This document shows positions 1 through 11,750 of a stretch of DNA of 64,000 nt, piece by piece. The translations under genes were made by a program, and so were the position numbers. The DNA is from Epiperipatus broadwayi (lineage: Eukaryota > Onychophora > Udeonychophora > Euonychophora > Peripatidae). The first letter of the stretch is position 1, and each line of letters starts with the position of its first letter. The stretch spans positions 188,001 to 252,000 of the forward strand of contig JAQFVV010006739.1 in the NCBI GenBank assembly GCA_028023455.1, in the 5' to 3' direction. The notes below the pieces were generated by a model that ran no database searches, was not told where the DNA came from, and saw only the letters and a program-made list of their open reading frames with translations.

Positions 1-1380
1 CTTTACATATTATCAAAGTTCTACAATATTTGATCATAAATTGCATTTCATATATTAAGTTCTTTGTGTGAAGGCACACTGGGATAATTTGGCATTAAGA
101 TATACTATGATCAAGTGATAACACTTAATGACAAATGACAGTAGTCTAACATTATATTTGAAATGGAATGCTTCTTATCTTTTAACTCTTGATTCTTTTT
201 TTTTTTAAACTGTAGTGCTTTCCAAAATTTTTTGAACATTTTTTAAAAACATCTTAACAGCTGTTACATGATAACCCAATACTTATTTAATTTGTAAAAT
301 ATTTGAATATAATTATAAATTAAATGCACAAAAATAATAATAATCAATATATGTAAAACAATATATTTTTAATTTTTGTTTCAATAATTAAACTGGATAA
401 TGAATGTGTGTAAACATCAGAATTCATAGTCTGCAGTAATACAATGCTATGTTATTCTTCAAAAAATTCTAGTCTTAAAAAATCTTGTTTCTGAGATGAC
501 ACTACATTGAAAACATACAAAAGTTAAGATTAGTTTAAGAAAACTGGAGATGTTGCTAGAAATAAAATATTAATCATTTCTGTTTTGTTCATGTATAAAA
601 TTTATCTATTTAAAACACTATTATTGTTGTAGAACAAAATGGGCATGATGTCAACTGGGGTCCACCAAGAAATTTTGGAATGACCATCTGAATTTAAAAA
701 AGTAATACTAACAGACATTACATTATGATAGATTAGATAGCTATATATAAAAGAAATACATTTTTTATACATGTATGGCTATTACAAGTGAGAATCAGTT
801 CTTCATAATTAGCCAGGCACTTGTAAATGAACGGGTTGAATGACACACATGCTTTAATTGGAAATGGACTCAATTATAAATTCATCAGCTCAAATACATT
901 TACTGTGAACATAGAGGTAAAACCAGAAGCATTGCATAAGTTCATTTAGTTATAAAGCCAGTAACTGTATTTTTGTTGTGACAGGTGCACATGAAAAATT
1001 AATACTCTATATTTTAAAAGAGAAATGAAATGTCTGAAACAACTGCAAAGAAAAGAAAGACATACCGTTTTAATACAGAATAGAAGAATATTTTTTCTTT
1101 ACAAGAATAAATGCAAAATGTATGTGCTATATATGTCATGCAAGTATGTCATTTCTAAAAAAAGAAAACATTGAAAGATATTATAAAACCATGTATAATA
1201 TGTGGTAGACAGTGACACTTGGAAAAAATTATAAATATCCATTGCTTGAAAAAATGTCCTCATCCCTGTTGTAGAACAACAGAACTACCCAACATTATCA
1301 AACATTTACAATTATATTTAATAACATCTTTATTTTTCCATTTCATACAATGCAAATATATTTTCTTCAAATAATTTTAT
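1..1380. other. AT-rich stretch, nothing recognised
   Basis: No ORF of useful length, RNA gene or repeat boundary could be supported. The sequence is AT-rich with short homopolymer runs on both strands. Confidence 0.6.
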
Positions 1381-1381
1381 T

Positions 1382-1423
1382 TTGTTACAGTTTTGACTGT
1401 CTTGCAGACTTCTTCAGAACTGC
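1382..1423 (-). ncRNA. hammerhead-like ribozyme remnant
   Basis: Read on the minus strand this shows CUGAAGA (fits the CUGANGA core), a short stem II region (GUCU/AGAC), then CAGUC and AAAAC where GAAAC would be expected. The GAAA core therefore carries a substitution and the motif is probably dead. Its sequence resembles the motifs at 4.77, 11.88, 12.33 and 52.2 kb, so it looks like a decayed solo copy of the same family. Confidence 0.35.
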
Positions 1424-2611
1424 AAAATATTTAAATATATATGATTACATTTATTATAATCATATTCAAAAATACAATAATTGTATCTAAATATACAAAT
1501 TAATCTTTTAATTTCATTTTTATAAGTATTTATATACCTTATAATGATTCATCTTAAATTATATCTTGTTTTATTTAATATTTATATTGTATAATTTTAC
1601 CATTATGTTTTAATTTTTTTAAAATTATTAATCATTAAATTAAATTAAATTATTCATGTACTAAAATCATGCATAACATAATTTCTAATTTTTTTAAACA
1701 TGACCTTCTTTTAGTTGTAAAGACCTTTAACTGACAATTTTTTAAAAATTTAAATATTTCTATCCTATTTTGATGTTTTCTTTACTTTTTATTTAATTTT
1801 AAAATTATTTTAAGCATTTTAAAGTTAAATCTTTGTTTGTTTGCAAATGCTTTTATTTAAATTAAAATAAAATTTTAAAATAGTGAATTTATACATATTT
1901 GGTACATAGCTTATGCAATGATATTAAAATATTTTGAGTAGGTTCCCTAGTTTTTTAAATCCAAAGGAGTTGAAAAATAAAATTTCAAATATTTCAATAT
2001 CAAATTTCAAATATGTTCATATCACTTCAACAAGTTTTCAGTAATGTGTGCAAGAGAGTGGTATACATGTATATATATATTTTAAAAAAAAAAAACAAAT
2101 TTTACTTTAAAAAGTATCTTAACAACAATTTCAAAATTGAAATAAAAACAAATTTTGATTATAAAAGTTTCCTTTTTAAAAAAGTGTATGACATTTTTTT
2201 ATTTTGAATGTAAAAGTTGATTTTTTAAAAAATGTTTTTCAAATATATTTTGAATCGACATGACTTTACTTTCAAATTTTAGAGAGATCACTACATTTTT
2301 AGTGATGCATATGAGAGGGCAGTATATATATAAAGATTACATTAAAAAATATTTTAGTGAGAATTTAAGATCCAAACAAAATTAAATTTTTGTTTGTTCA
2401 CTTTTTAAAAAAAGTGCCTTTTTATTCTAAAAGTTGATATTTTAAAAATACTTTTGAAATATATAAATGTATATTGTAAATGATCTTACTTTAATACACA
2501 TGAATTTTTCCAAATATTAAGATGATGTATGAAGTGTAAAAAATATAAGAATGCTAAAAACTTAAAAACAATAAATATAACAAATATTTTATAATCAAAG
2601 CTTTTATTTGT
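1424..2611. other. AT-rich stretch, nothing recognised
   Basis: Low-complexity A/T-rich sequence. The one ORF here, near 2.0-2.2 kb, is rich in K, N, F and I and reads like translated AT filler. Confidence 0.55.
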
Positions 2612-2806
2612 TTTGCACTAAAAAGAAAATTATTTCTTTAACACAATTGGAGTTTCTTTATTTAACTTGAAATAAAAATGGGAGCAGGTTCAGAAAATTA
2701 CTTCCTATTTTTTATAACAAGAGACTGGCTTAATTAATTTCTGGACCTCCCATACTTTTATTTCAAATTAAATATAAAAACTCCAATTGTAGTTGAATAA
2801 ATGAAT
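2612..2806. mobile_element. MITE with long inverted repeats, copy A
   Basis: The core at 2643-2790 begins ACAATTGGAG and ends with its reverse complement. The arms of about 40 bp also include a TTTAACTTGAAATAAAA block and its complement. A related copy lies at 18861-19109 with the same arms and the same middle (TTTTTTATAACAA, then TTAATTAATTT). It has no coding capacity, so it is a non-autonomous DNA element. The outer ends are less certain; in copy B they sit next to TA, which would fit a Tc1/mariner-type target. Confidence 0.65.
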
Positions 2807-3484
2807 TTTTATATATCTATTATTATTTTTTGTTTCTTATCTTAGAAAAGTTTTTAAACAATAATCTTTATTTAAACTTGGGTTAATTTTTTAAATCAAT
2901 ATAACATCTTTAATTTTTTTATCACTTTTATTATTAGTATAGTAAATCATTCTTATGCAACCTATTCCAAATTTATGTTGTTTCTATTGAAGCATGTAAA
3001 TAGATAATCTAATCTTATATTAATTGGATTTTTTGTTTTACCTATATAATTGCTTTTACTAATATTAATCTGCCATTTTTAACATTTTATTTTATATATT
3101 CCATTTAAGCAGTTTTCAATATTTACTTTATAATTTCTTAAATATTTTTTCTTATTTACTATTTTAAAATTTATTATATTATCAAATTTTCTATTCAATT
3201 TAATTTTTTTCTATGTTAATATTGTAAATTTATCCCTATATATTTAATTTTCCATTTGTATCTTTTTTTAATTTTTATGTTTATTTATTTTGTTTTTGAT
3301 TAACATTATCTTTTATAATCTTTATTGGGTAATTATTATCTTTTAGTTCATATATTATAAAATTCATTTATTTTTGTATTCTTTTGAATTTGAACAATAA
3401 TTTGTCATCTACATTCTAAAAATTATACAATTAATTATACTAATTATATATATTTTTATATATAAATGTCTCTATATTACATTG
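2807..3484. other. AT-rich stretch, nothing recognised
   Basis: T-rich sequence without a supportable gene or repeat boundary. Confidence 0.5.
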
Positions 3485-3662
3485 AAATCTTAAACTGGAT
3501 TCCAACAGATTGCAAAAGACCTTGAAAGAGACATGTTAGATGAATGGATGAAATAAGAAAGTATGCAGGGATTATGTGGAAATGCTAGAAATCAGAAAAG
3601 TTGGATTGAAAGTTCTTTATCATGCTGTGGATTAATAACAGTTGAAAATAATGATGATGATA
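3485..3662 (+). mobile_element. RTE-like retrotransposon 3' end fragment
   Basis: The sequence matches the 3' end of the longer RTE copy at 42.3-45.2 kb. It has the same order of a WIP..C-like segment, CTTGAAAGAGACATG, GATGAATGGATGAAATAAG and AAGTTGGATTGAA, followed by a terminal GATGATGATG run. RTE-clade elements commonly end in short tandem repeats, and five fragments in this window end in GATGATG or a close variant. The fragment is 5' truncated and contains stops. Confidence 0.6.
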
Positions 3663-4518
3663 TTATATTTATCATTAATAGAAGATTTAATTAGCATATA
3701 TCTATATATGCTACTTTTTTTTCCATTGTGAATTTTGTATTTCCATTTAATTTATTTATTCCATAATAGAATCTATTTATTTATCTTTGGCTTTTATTAA
3801 AAAATAATAAATTTTCATATATATCTCTTTTCATAAATAATAGTGCATTTTTAATTTTTTAACATTATTTATTCAAAATCCTCCATGTATATATTACTTA
3901 ATATATTACTTAATGCTTCTCCAATTAATAATTCTTCTTTATGCATATAGTATTCCACATTAAATTTAAATATAATTTTTTTGCAGCTATTATTTCTACT
4001 AAATGTTTTATTGGTGTTCTTATATTTATTTTTTATCTTTTATATATCTATTAATTGTCAACTCTATAGCTTTTTCTACATTGATATTAGTGTCTAAAGA
4101 TATAAGATGCATTTTAACCAGTTAAATTATAATTATATATTTTCATTGTATTATTATTATTTTATTTTGATGTTTTTAATGTAAGAATCTTTAATTATTT
4201 TAAAATATGTATTAAATATATTATTTGTATAAATTTGTACCGTTAAAAATTGGTTTTAATGGTAATCCTTTTTTATAATTTTTTGATGAACTATAAATCT
4301 TTGCTGTAACACTATATATATATTTTGTATTTTTTGATCTTTTTTAAAAAAATTTAAACAATTTTGTTATTAACATTATACTCATTTTGTCAACATATTC
4401 ATTTGTAATTATTATAACTAACTTATTGACTTCTTTTTATAAAAAGTACTTTTTTATATTTAATTTTTTTTAAATTTCTTTTATTTTAATTATATTTCTT
4501 GAATTATTATTCTTTTTT
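3663..4518. other. AT-rich stretch, nothing recognised
   Basis: Only A/T-rich sequence with no supportable gene or element boundary. Confidence 0.5.
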
Positions 4519-4650
4519 AATTAATAATTTGTAATGTGTATACTCATTACATAAGTAATATATGTTAAGGCTGTAACCTTAAGATCATGCACCTAAAATG
4601 CAATAGTAGGGAGCTCTACAAATCTAAACACAAGATTAACAACTTTAAAA

Positions 4651-4875
4651 GAAGCATATTCTCTTATTCTTCTCTTTTACTTTCTTTGCATATATTCATA
4701 TATATATATTGCTTATATTTCTTTTATATACACTTCAAGGCAACCCAGAGGAGGTTGGATAAAGCTCTAATGAAGACTGCTGGACAGTCGAAGCTGTAAG
4801 AAAAATAAAAAAGTTTTTTAAGAAAATTTGTTTGCATTGAAGTGTATATGAAAGAAGTATTATAAGCAATATATG
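4651..4875 (+). mobile_element. 225-bp ribozyme-bearing insertion with 9-bp target duplication
   Basis: It interrupts one 337-bp array unit; the uninterrupted sibling units show the empty site. The 9-bp duplication ACTTTAAAA lies at 4642-4650 and 4876-4884. The ends form a long imperfect stem (ATTGCTTATA...ATACACTTCAA against TTGAAGTGTATA...TATAAGCAAT). This stem encloses a hammerhead-like core near 4766-4800. There is no coding capacity. Confidence 0.75.
4764..4800 (+). ncRNA. hammerhead-like ribozyme, mutated core
   Basis: CUAAUGA replaces CUGAUGA, followed by a perfect 5-bp stem II (GACUG/CAGUC with loop CUGGA) and then GAAG where GAAA is expected. The flanking inverted arms of the 225-bp insertion act as an extended stem I. 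Two core substitutions make activity unlikely, but the architecture is that of a type I hammerhead. Confidence 0.5.
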
Positions 4876-6134
4876 ACTTTAAAAAAAAAGTGCAGCCTCT
4901 TATTTTTGACCTAATTTCTAAATATATAGGTGAATCTAAAGCATTTTGATTTGAGAGTGTGAAGCTATTAACTACTTCACTGATTCAGTTCACAATTTCT
5001 ATACAAACACATACACAAAATCTTTTGATTTACGATGAGTCAGTATGAAGTTCTTATAATTAGAAATCTTTTAAAACAATTTAAAGTTGTAATTAATAAT
5101 TTGTAAATCACATACTCATTACATACGTAATATATATTAAGGCTATAATCTTAAGCCCATGTACCTAGAATGCATAATGAGTATGCGCTTTACAAATTAT
5201 TAATTACAACTTTAAATTGTTTTAAAAGATTTCTAATTATAAGAACTTCATACTGACTCACAAATCAAAAGATTTCGCATATGTTAGTTTATATAGAAAT
5301 TGTGGACGTAATTAGTAAAGTAGTTAATAGCTTCACATTCTCAAATCAAAATGCTTTAGATTCACCAATGTATTTAAAAATTATGTCAAAGATAAGAGGA
5401 TGCTCTTGTCTTTTAAAGTTATTAATCTTGTGTTTAGATTTGTAGAGGTCTCTACTGTCACATTTTATGTGCATGGTCTTAATGTTATAGCCTTAATATA
5501 TATTACTTACATAATGAATATGCACTTTACGAATTATTAATTACAACTTTAAATTGTTTTAAAAGATTTCTAATTATAAGAACTTCACACTGACTCATTG
5601 TAAATCGAAAGATTTGATGTAGGTTAGTTTGTATAGAAATTGTGGACTTAATCAATGAAGTAGGTAATAGCTTCACACATTCAAATCAAAATGCTTTAGA
5701 TTCACCTATATATTTACAAATTAAGCCAAAGATAAGAAGCTGCTCTTGTATTTTAAGTTGTTAATCTTGTGTTTATATTTGTAGAGGTCCCTACTGTTGC
5801 ATTTTAAGTGCATGGTCTTAAGATTGTAGCCTTAATATATATTATCCGTTTTAGTAATCATATTTTTAAGATATATAATTTTTTTATTTTAAATATATTA
5901 TTAATTTTATTTTTAAATTTTTTAAAATAATATATTTGCATTGTATAAAGTGGAAAAAGAAATGTGCTATTAAGTATAATTACATATTTTAATGACATTG
6001 TATAGAGGATAAAGAAGGTAAAAAATAATGATTATCAACAATTTTTGAGAAAAAACAATGCAATTCAATTAAATAGTTGTCTAAAAAAGAAATTAAATCA
6101 ATAATAATAATAATAACTTAGTACACTTAACAGA

Positions 6135-7450
6135 TTTTATATCTAAACAAAAATGCACAGCTAATCTAATTCACAAAACATTTGCAGAATTTTTTGTACA
6201 GTAGTCCTAAATGTTCTATCATTTGTTTCAAATATATTAACAGCACTAAAGTATTTATTATACAATCTAGATAATCTTATCAACACTGAATTTTTTAAAG
6301 TTTCACTTTTAAATTTTGGAATGTTATACAAATTTTTTAAATTTCCTATCTCTTATCTGCAACTTCTCACATCTATTATACCTAATGTAATTTTTTCTAA
6401 TTATTTCGCATCAATATAGATTCATCTTTATAAAGTGCATTGTCATCATATGTTATTTCGTATTAAATATATCTTAGAAATTTTTATAAACTTTTTTTAG
6501 TGCTAATCTATTATTTAATTTACAAGAGTTCCAGATCAAAGATCTATAATTTAAAATAGGTAAAACCAATGTATGAAACAAATATTCACATGTATTTCTC
6601 TTAAACATTTTACAGATTCTGAGATTTAAACCCATTATTTTATAACTTTTTGCAGTAATATATTGTAAGATTATTATTAAATGTTTCATTATTATAACAA
6701 ATAATACCTAAATCTTTATGATATTTTTTTCTTGAAGTACTTTTTGAATTTAGTGTATAATTGAATATACCTGTAGATGATTTTTTAAAAAATCTATATG
6801 ACATAACATTTTTTCAATGTTAATTTCCATATAGTTACGTCAATCTTGAAATCTTTTGATATCAAACTGTAGAATTTTCTGATCATCAAAATTATTAATA
6901 GGTTTATACAATTTAACATTATCTGAAAACCAAAGAATATTAGAACTAACTACACCCTGTTCTATATTCAAGCAATAAACTGAAAAGAGTAATGTTCCAA
7001 ATATACATCCTTGAGACACTCCAGCATTACTAATATATATAAAATCTTGTAGAAGCATAAGAAACAAAATTAAGTCTATTTAAGACAAAAGCTACAAACC
7101 ACTGCAGAAATTCACAACTAAAACCAATAATATGCAATTTACCAATCAACCTGGAGTGATCTGCTTGGTCAAATGCTTTGCTTAAGTCAAAATAAATTAT
7201 ATCTGGCTGCAACCTGTTATCAATTGCATTTGCTATAGGATCTTAAATATGGATCAAATTAGCATCAACAGATTTTTCCATCTATACATAAAAATAAAAT
7301 AGATCTATAATTACCATCATCATATTTGATTTGAATTTTGGTATTGGTATAACTTTTGAAACTTTCTATGAATCAGGTAAAATATTCTGCTATAAAAAGA
7401 TATTAAAAATAAAACAAAGCACCAGAGCTAGCAGTTCAGCATATCCGTTG
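6135..7450 (-). pseudogene. non-LTR retrotransposon reverse transcriptase remnant (CR1/jockey-like)
   Basis: Three minus-strand segments read in RT order. At 7212-7030 motif A is seen as DIIYFDLSKAFDQADHSRL. At 7067-6840 motif B (AGVSQGCIFGTLLFSVY) precedes FSDN, which stands where FADD is expected, so a catalytic Asp is lost. At 6689-6474 the thumb region contains LVLPILNYRSLIW. The first two segments are in different frames (a frameshift near 7050) and the last two share a frame. Upstream, to about 7450, fragments such as LPDS*KVSKVIPIPK fit the RT N-terminus. Downstream, at about 6180-6260, FRTTVQ and similar fit the C-terminus. An ATAATAATAATAATAAC run at 6102-6118 probably marks the 3' tail. 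The family is recognisable; CR1, L2 or jockey cannot be separated by eye. Confidence 0.75.
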
Positions 7451-7799
7451 TAAATAAAAACAGTTAACATATCATACCCAAAGCTTTTTTTAATTTTTGA
7501 GCTGCTAATAAAATCTCATCATAATTTAGTCAGTTTATACCTATCAAATTGTTAGTTTTAAAAGCATAGTATAAGATTTACATAGCGCATTCTTTTGTGT
7601 ACACGAGAAGTAGTTGGCAAAATCATCAGCTTTAATTAGTATTGTTGTTATAATAAGAATAATGATGATGATGAACTGTTTTTAAGACTTTAATGATTAA
7701 ATGATATAAATTTTTGTATTCAAAACTAGTAGTAGAATTGTAAAAAAAATATTGTGAAACCTGATTAATGTAACTCTTAAATTAATCCATATAAAAACC
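7451..7799. other. AT-rich stretch, nothing firm
   Basis: Probably the decayed 5' continuation of the adjacent minus-strand RT remnant. No motif is clear enough to call. A short GATGATGATGA run occurs near 7661. Confidence 0.35.
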
Positions 7800-7910
7800 T
7801 ATACGACATGATTTCAACTGTAACCCTTACAATCAATGTTATGTAATGCTATGTAACCCAAAGGATTAATACAAATTATTGTTGAAACATCATAATAATA
7901 ATAATAATCC
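7800..7910 (+). repeat. possible LINE 3' tail ending in AAT repeats
   Basis: The text TGTAACCCAAAGGATTAATA followed by an ATAATAATAATAAT run resembles the terminal region of several non-LTR retrotransposons. This is a pattern impression without a coding region attached, so confidence is low. Confidence 0.3.
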
Positions 7911-8824
7911 ATATACATACTACATATCCTATACACTTATCCACCATCAATCTTGATCCATCACCTATTGATTTAGCACTCCATGAAGCAGATAATGATA
8001 ATCATGATAATTCAACTGATATACAAACAACCCCTGACTTAGATAATATTGTTTCAATACTCCTCCCAAAGGAACAACAAAAACCACTCCTGCCTCAAAT
8101 AGAATTAATACTAACCCAGAAGCTCTTATTTATAAGCATACACATGACAATAAAACCTCAACACTTATCATGAAGACAATTTCTCCATGTTGACCACCTA
8201 TACCAGCCATCTCTTCTCCCAATACTTCTAATGAAACAAAAAAAATTGGACCCCCCCCCCAAGACTCAGAAACTTAAAAAAACCAAAAACAGATGTAGTT
8301 AATCTATCAATGCCAAATGTGGAGTCTGTAGAAATCAGTCATCCCCTCAGTGAAATGAATGGTCCTTAACTGACTACATAGATCAATCTATCCATATCTC
8401 CCATCATCAACAAAAATATATTCAACAGCTGGGCTGGAAACAATGTTAGCTATTAATCAACCACCATTACAAATTCATAATTATATAACCAGACCTTTCT
8501 GAAAACAGAGTTTACACTCAGCCTGACTGATGACTAGAATTAATTATCCTAAAACACCCTGATAAATGAAACTAAAAATTACTGCACTTAATGTTTGAGG
8601 TTTCAATTCATTGTCTACACATTTTCAATTAAAAAAGTGAATAATCAATATGCAATCTACTAAACATCACATAATCACCTTTCTTTATGCGTACACAAGC
8701 TGTTTTAACAAAAGCAAAACCCTCTATACAGTAGCACCTTCTCAGTATTAAGCCAGAGTAATCAATGAATGCAGGAAGGTTTGTACATAAAATCCCCATC
8801 TAGTGCATACTCATCCAATATCCC

Positions 8825-8857
8825 AGACTAGTTTCTGGCTTGTGGCTTTTATTAGTG
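8825..8857 (-). ncRNA. hammerhead-like ribozyme, mutated
   Basis: The minus strand reads CUAAUAA (for CUGAUGA), an unpaired stem II region, then GAAAC-UAGUC. The GAAAC and UAGUC segments match the intact copy at 48.1 kb. Core substitutions suggest it is inactive. Confidence 0.45.
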
Positions 8858-8987
8858 AGGAGCCTTGAATTGGAGAGCATTGCACCTAAATCTTAGGATC
8901 TAATGCAACCCTCCAGCAGCCATCTTTTACCTTATTAGCTACTGGAGGCTTGTATCAGTCCTAAGATGTAGGATTAGTGTTTTCAAA

Positions 8988-9044
8988 TTCAAGGTTCCTC
9001 ACTGATGAAAGTGATAAGTTAGAAACTAGTCTGGGGATATTGGA
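8988..9044 (+). ncRNA. hammerhead-like ribozyme
   Basis: The conserved core is present: CUGAUGA at 9002-9008, GAAAC at 9022-9026, then UAGUC. Outer stem I can pair UUCAA (8988-8992) with UUGGA (9040-9044). Stem II (GUGAUAAGUUA) is weak. The very short self-complementary stem III (CUAG) is the type described for PLE hammerheads, which are thought to work as dimers. Confidence 0.6.
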
Positions 9045-10914
9045 TGAGTAGGCACTAGATGGGGATTTTATGCACAAACCTTCCTGCATCCATTAATTAC
9101 TCTGGCTTGCACTGATTGGTACTATATGGAGAATTTTGCCTCTTAGTATAAACCCTCATGTGTTCAGATCACTTGAGATAAAAAAATATACCATGAACTC
9201 CATATTGATCTTGCTTCTTACCTTAGTAGACAGGGTTTCTTCAACTGCTCCAGGGACACATCTTCACCATCATCTAGAAGTAGCATTATTATTTCTGCCA
9301 GTTGCCCATTCTTATCATTCAAGATTATTTACTGAAAAGTTGAATCTCTTAATGACTACATTTCACAGTTATATTACAATACTAAATATTATATTTGTAT
9401 ATATCCATCCTGATCCTACTGTTATTTTGACCATTATTCTAACAATTAATTCTTTGCTTGCATCTCCCCCCCCATCCACCTGCTTTAATGGAGGATTTTA
9501 ATCTTGATTATCAATCATTCATGTCAAAATGGCTTCATCTAATAAATCTTTCCATTATGAGTGATCAAGACTTTTTGCCTTCCAAATCTGTTACATTCTA
9601 TAATAAGCAGCATACCTCATTTATCAATCTTTGCTTCTACTCACTGATTCTACAATATTTAATTCAACTTGACCTTAATGCTACTCCTTTCTCTCACCAC
9701 TCTGGACAATTTCTCATCCTCAATCCCTATGCACTACACATCACAGCCATTCATTTGCATAAAACTATTTGAGTCTTTCTACCCTCATCTATCAGATTTC
9801 TTATTCTCTGAAACATATATTATGTTGTGGAAATAGGAACAAATAGAATTTGATCCAGTCCAAAGGTACCTCACCATTACACATTAAATATCATTTAATA
9901 TCCAATATCTCACATGCAGTTCACCTTCACCTTTCTGACTTCAGGCAATGGTTGATGAGTTACATGCACAGATTATACTAACGAAGCCTGTACATCAAAC
10001 TCACCATCAGTTACACACACTTTTCCAGGCTTATAAAAAAAAAAACACCAACAATTTAAAGAATATCTTGCCATTAAGAAAAGAAGAATTTATCTTACTC
10101 ATCAGCATACCTATATGGACCTGGGGATATATTCACTGGGCCTTTGGCAACTTATATATATTAAAAAAAGTCCCTATGGCATTCCAAGTTGATGGTAATA
10201 TGTGTGCAGGATTAACATGATTAAGCCTATATACCAATATTTCAAACAAAGATTACAAATCCACAATGCATTCACACCATCTTGAGACTTATTTGGACCA
10301 CCTGACACCAATACCCCACTCTAAAATATACAATTTGCAGACAAGCTTGCCACCATAAATAATTTATGTTACCCATGTTTCAATGGAATCCTTGCTTTTG
10401 TTTTTTCCCATCTTCAGTACTCTACTGCATGAAACCTCTGTGACCTGGCAAATTACCTATTCCAAAGAATATATAACTTCAAAGGTCTACATCCAATTTC
10501 AATTGTACCATTTACCAAAAAACAGGCTTAACTTTTACCAAACTTTGTCTAATATCCCTGTGGCCTCTGGAATTAGGATACTGTAAGTGTTGTAAAGGTT
10601 CATTTAGAACCACACATACTTCCTCTAATTTTCAATATGCAGTTTGCAAAAGAGGCGCTTCTGCCATACAGGCTGCTTTGATATTTAAAGCAGTCTTGAG
10701 CTCCTGATTGCAATTCAGCTAAATATAGTCTACATTTGACTCTGTCTTTATTTCCATTTTGATTGATATGCAAGCTAATACTACCATTCCAAGTACTCTG
10801 TATACTTAATTACCAACTTACTGCAGAGCAGAGGGATACATATCACTCTCAGTGAAAAAAGTTCACCATCATTCACTTCTATGCAATACATTTCCCAAGG
10901 CTTAATTCTTAGTG

Positions 10915-11640
10915 CAAGTGATGCAGTTATTTTTGTAAATAATGCTTCAGAGTTTAATGAAATGTAAGTTATAAAATGAGAGAAAAGAAAATAGCATTAG
11001 AGATAAATGCTAAAAAAAAAAAACGGTCAACAGATTTTTTTCAGGAGAAGATTAATAATCATGAATTAGAAATTAACAACTATAAATTCTTGATAAGTTT
11101 ATTAATAAATATAAAAACATAATGAGTAAAATTAATCATGGATTTAAACTTGAAGTGTTTTTGATAATTATAATAATAACAATAAAGGAAATATGACTAT
11201 GTGTTTCAAAAGGAAAGATTTAGTATTTCTATTTTACAAGTTCTTATTTATAAATCTGAGATTTGAACACTTAACAGAAGGTCAGTGTAGAGATTTTTTA
11301 CCACTCAATAATGTATAGAGATATATTTTGAAAGTAACAAGAAAAGATCAAAAATGAAATACATAGATGAGAAAACAAAAATGTATCCGGCATCATTGAA
11401 AATGAAATGAAGGGGGGTTGGATATGCTACTAAAAGACATAAGGGATGGAACATTGAAGTTTTAAATTGGATCTCAAGAAAGTGTAAAAACCTAGACAGA
11501 AGTAATAAAATGGACAGTTGAAAAAAGAAGTTTGCTAGTGAGGTGTGAAGAAGACACTATGCATTGGAAAAGCTAGATTAAACTTGGAGAGATCTATATT
11601 CTACAGTGAATGAATAATGTTTGAAAATGATGACAATAGT
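10915..11640 (+). mobile_element. RTE-like retrotransposon fragment, copy 2
   Basis: A degenerate reading begins with the motif C region (SDAVIFVNN, where YADD..IFANN is expected). It continues through LEINAKK and HELEINNYKF, which match INAKK and HELKEVNIYKYLG in the copy at 42.3-45.2 kb. The 3' end reads through GQLKKEV and a terminal AATGATGACAATAG. It is 5' truncated, with many stops and frameshifts. Confidence 0.6.
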
Positions 11641-11750
11641 ATTTTCTTTACTTATTAAAAAATACATTTCACATTTAGTCTTTCACATTTTAAAACCATT
11701 TCACATGGTGCTAAATTTATCACAAATTTTATAATAAATGATAAATATAA

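Larger units (their letters stand above)
4519..5850. repeat. inverted array of about 337-bp tandem units
   Basis: Two plus-oriented tandem units start at 5191 and 5528 (spacing 337). Two minus-oriented units start at 4519 and 5091 (spacing 572, or 338 after removing a 234-bp insertion). The orientation flips near 5172, so the array is tail-to-tail inverted. Shared unit landmarks are TTTGTAGAGGTCCCTACTGT, GCATGGTCTTAA and AATTATTAATTACAACTTT. A partial solo copy lies at 41612-41705. I did not find a hammerhead core in this unit. The organisation resembles the inverted dimers elsewhere in the window. Confidence 0.8.
8652..9141. mobile_element. palindromic ribozyme element (PLE-terminal-repeat-like), inverted dimer
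   Basis: The two halves (about 8707-8925 and 8930-9141) are inverted copies of one unit. Shared landmarks are GCAAAACCCTCTATACAGTA against TACTATATGGAGAATTTTGC, CCAGAGTAATCAATG, GGGGATTTTATG and ACTAGTTTCT/AGAAACTAGT. The same unit occurs at 39114-39868 and 47947-48247. An asymmetric outer extension (AAACATCACATAATCACC, 8662-8679) is also shared with those copies. Each half carries a hammerhead core in opposite orientation. It splits the L1-like endonuclease, so it is younger than that element. I could not identify a target duplication here. Confidence 0.7.
7915..10620 (+). pseudogene. L1/Tx1-like retrotransposon remnant with endonuclease domain
   Basis: This stretch is markedly richer in C on the plus strand than its surroundings. 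At 8567-8630 the start of an apurinic-type endonuclease reads LKITALNV*GFNS, where L1-like enzymes have an N-terminal KI..LNV.G.NS motif. After a 490-bp insertion (8652-9141) it resumes. At 9482-9530 MEDFNLDYQSF corresponds to the GDFN motif of the same fold, followed by a hydrophobic segment and SHHSGQFLI where SDH is expected. An upstream part (7915-8540) may be ORF1 but is not recognisable. The 3' part to about 10620 may be RT but no catalytic motif is visible. Many stops and frameshifts are present. The longest open frame at 9136-9501 is not in the domain frame. Confidence 0.5.

Noticed and set aside
9136-9501. 121-codon open frame
   Set aside because: It lies in the wrong frame relative to the endonuclease motif (MEDFN) of the L1-like remnant and its product has no family resemblance.
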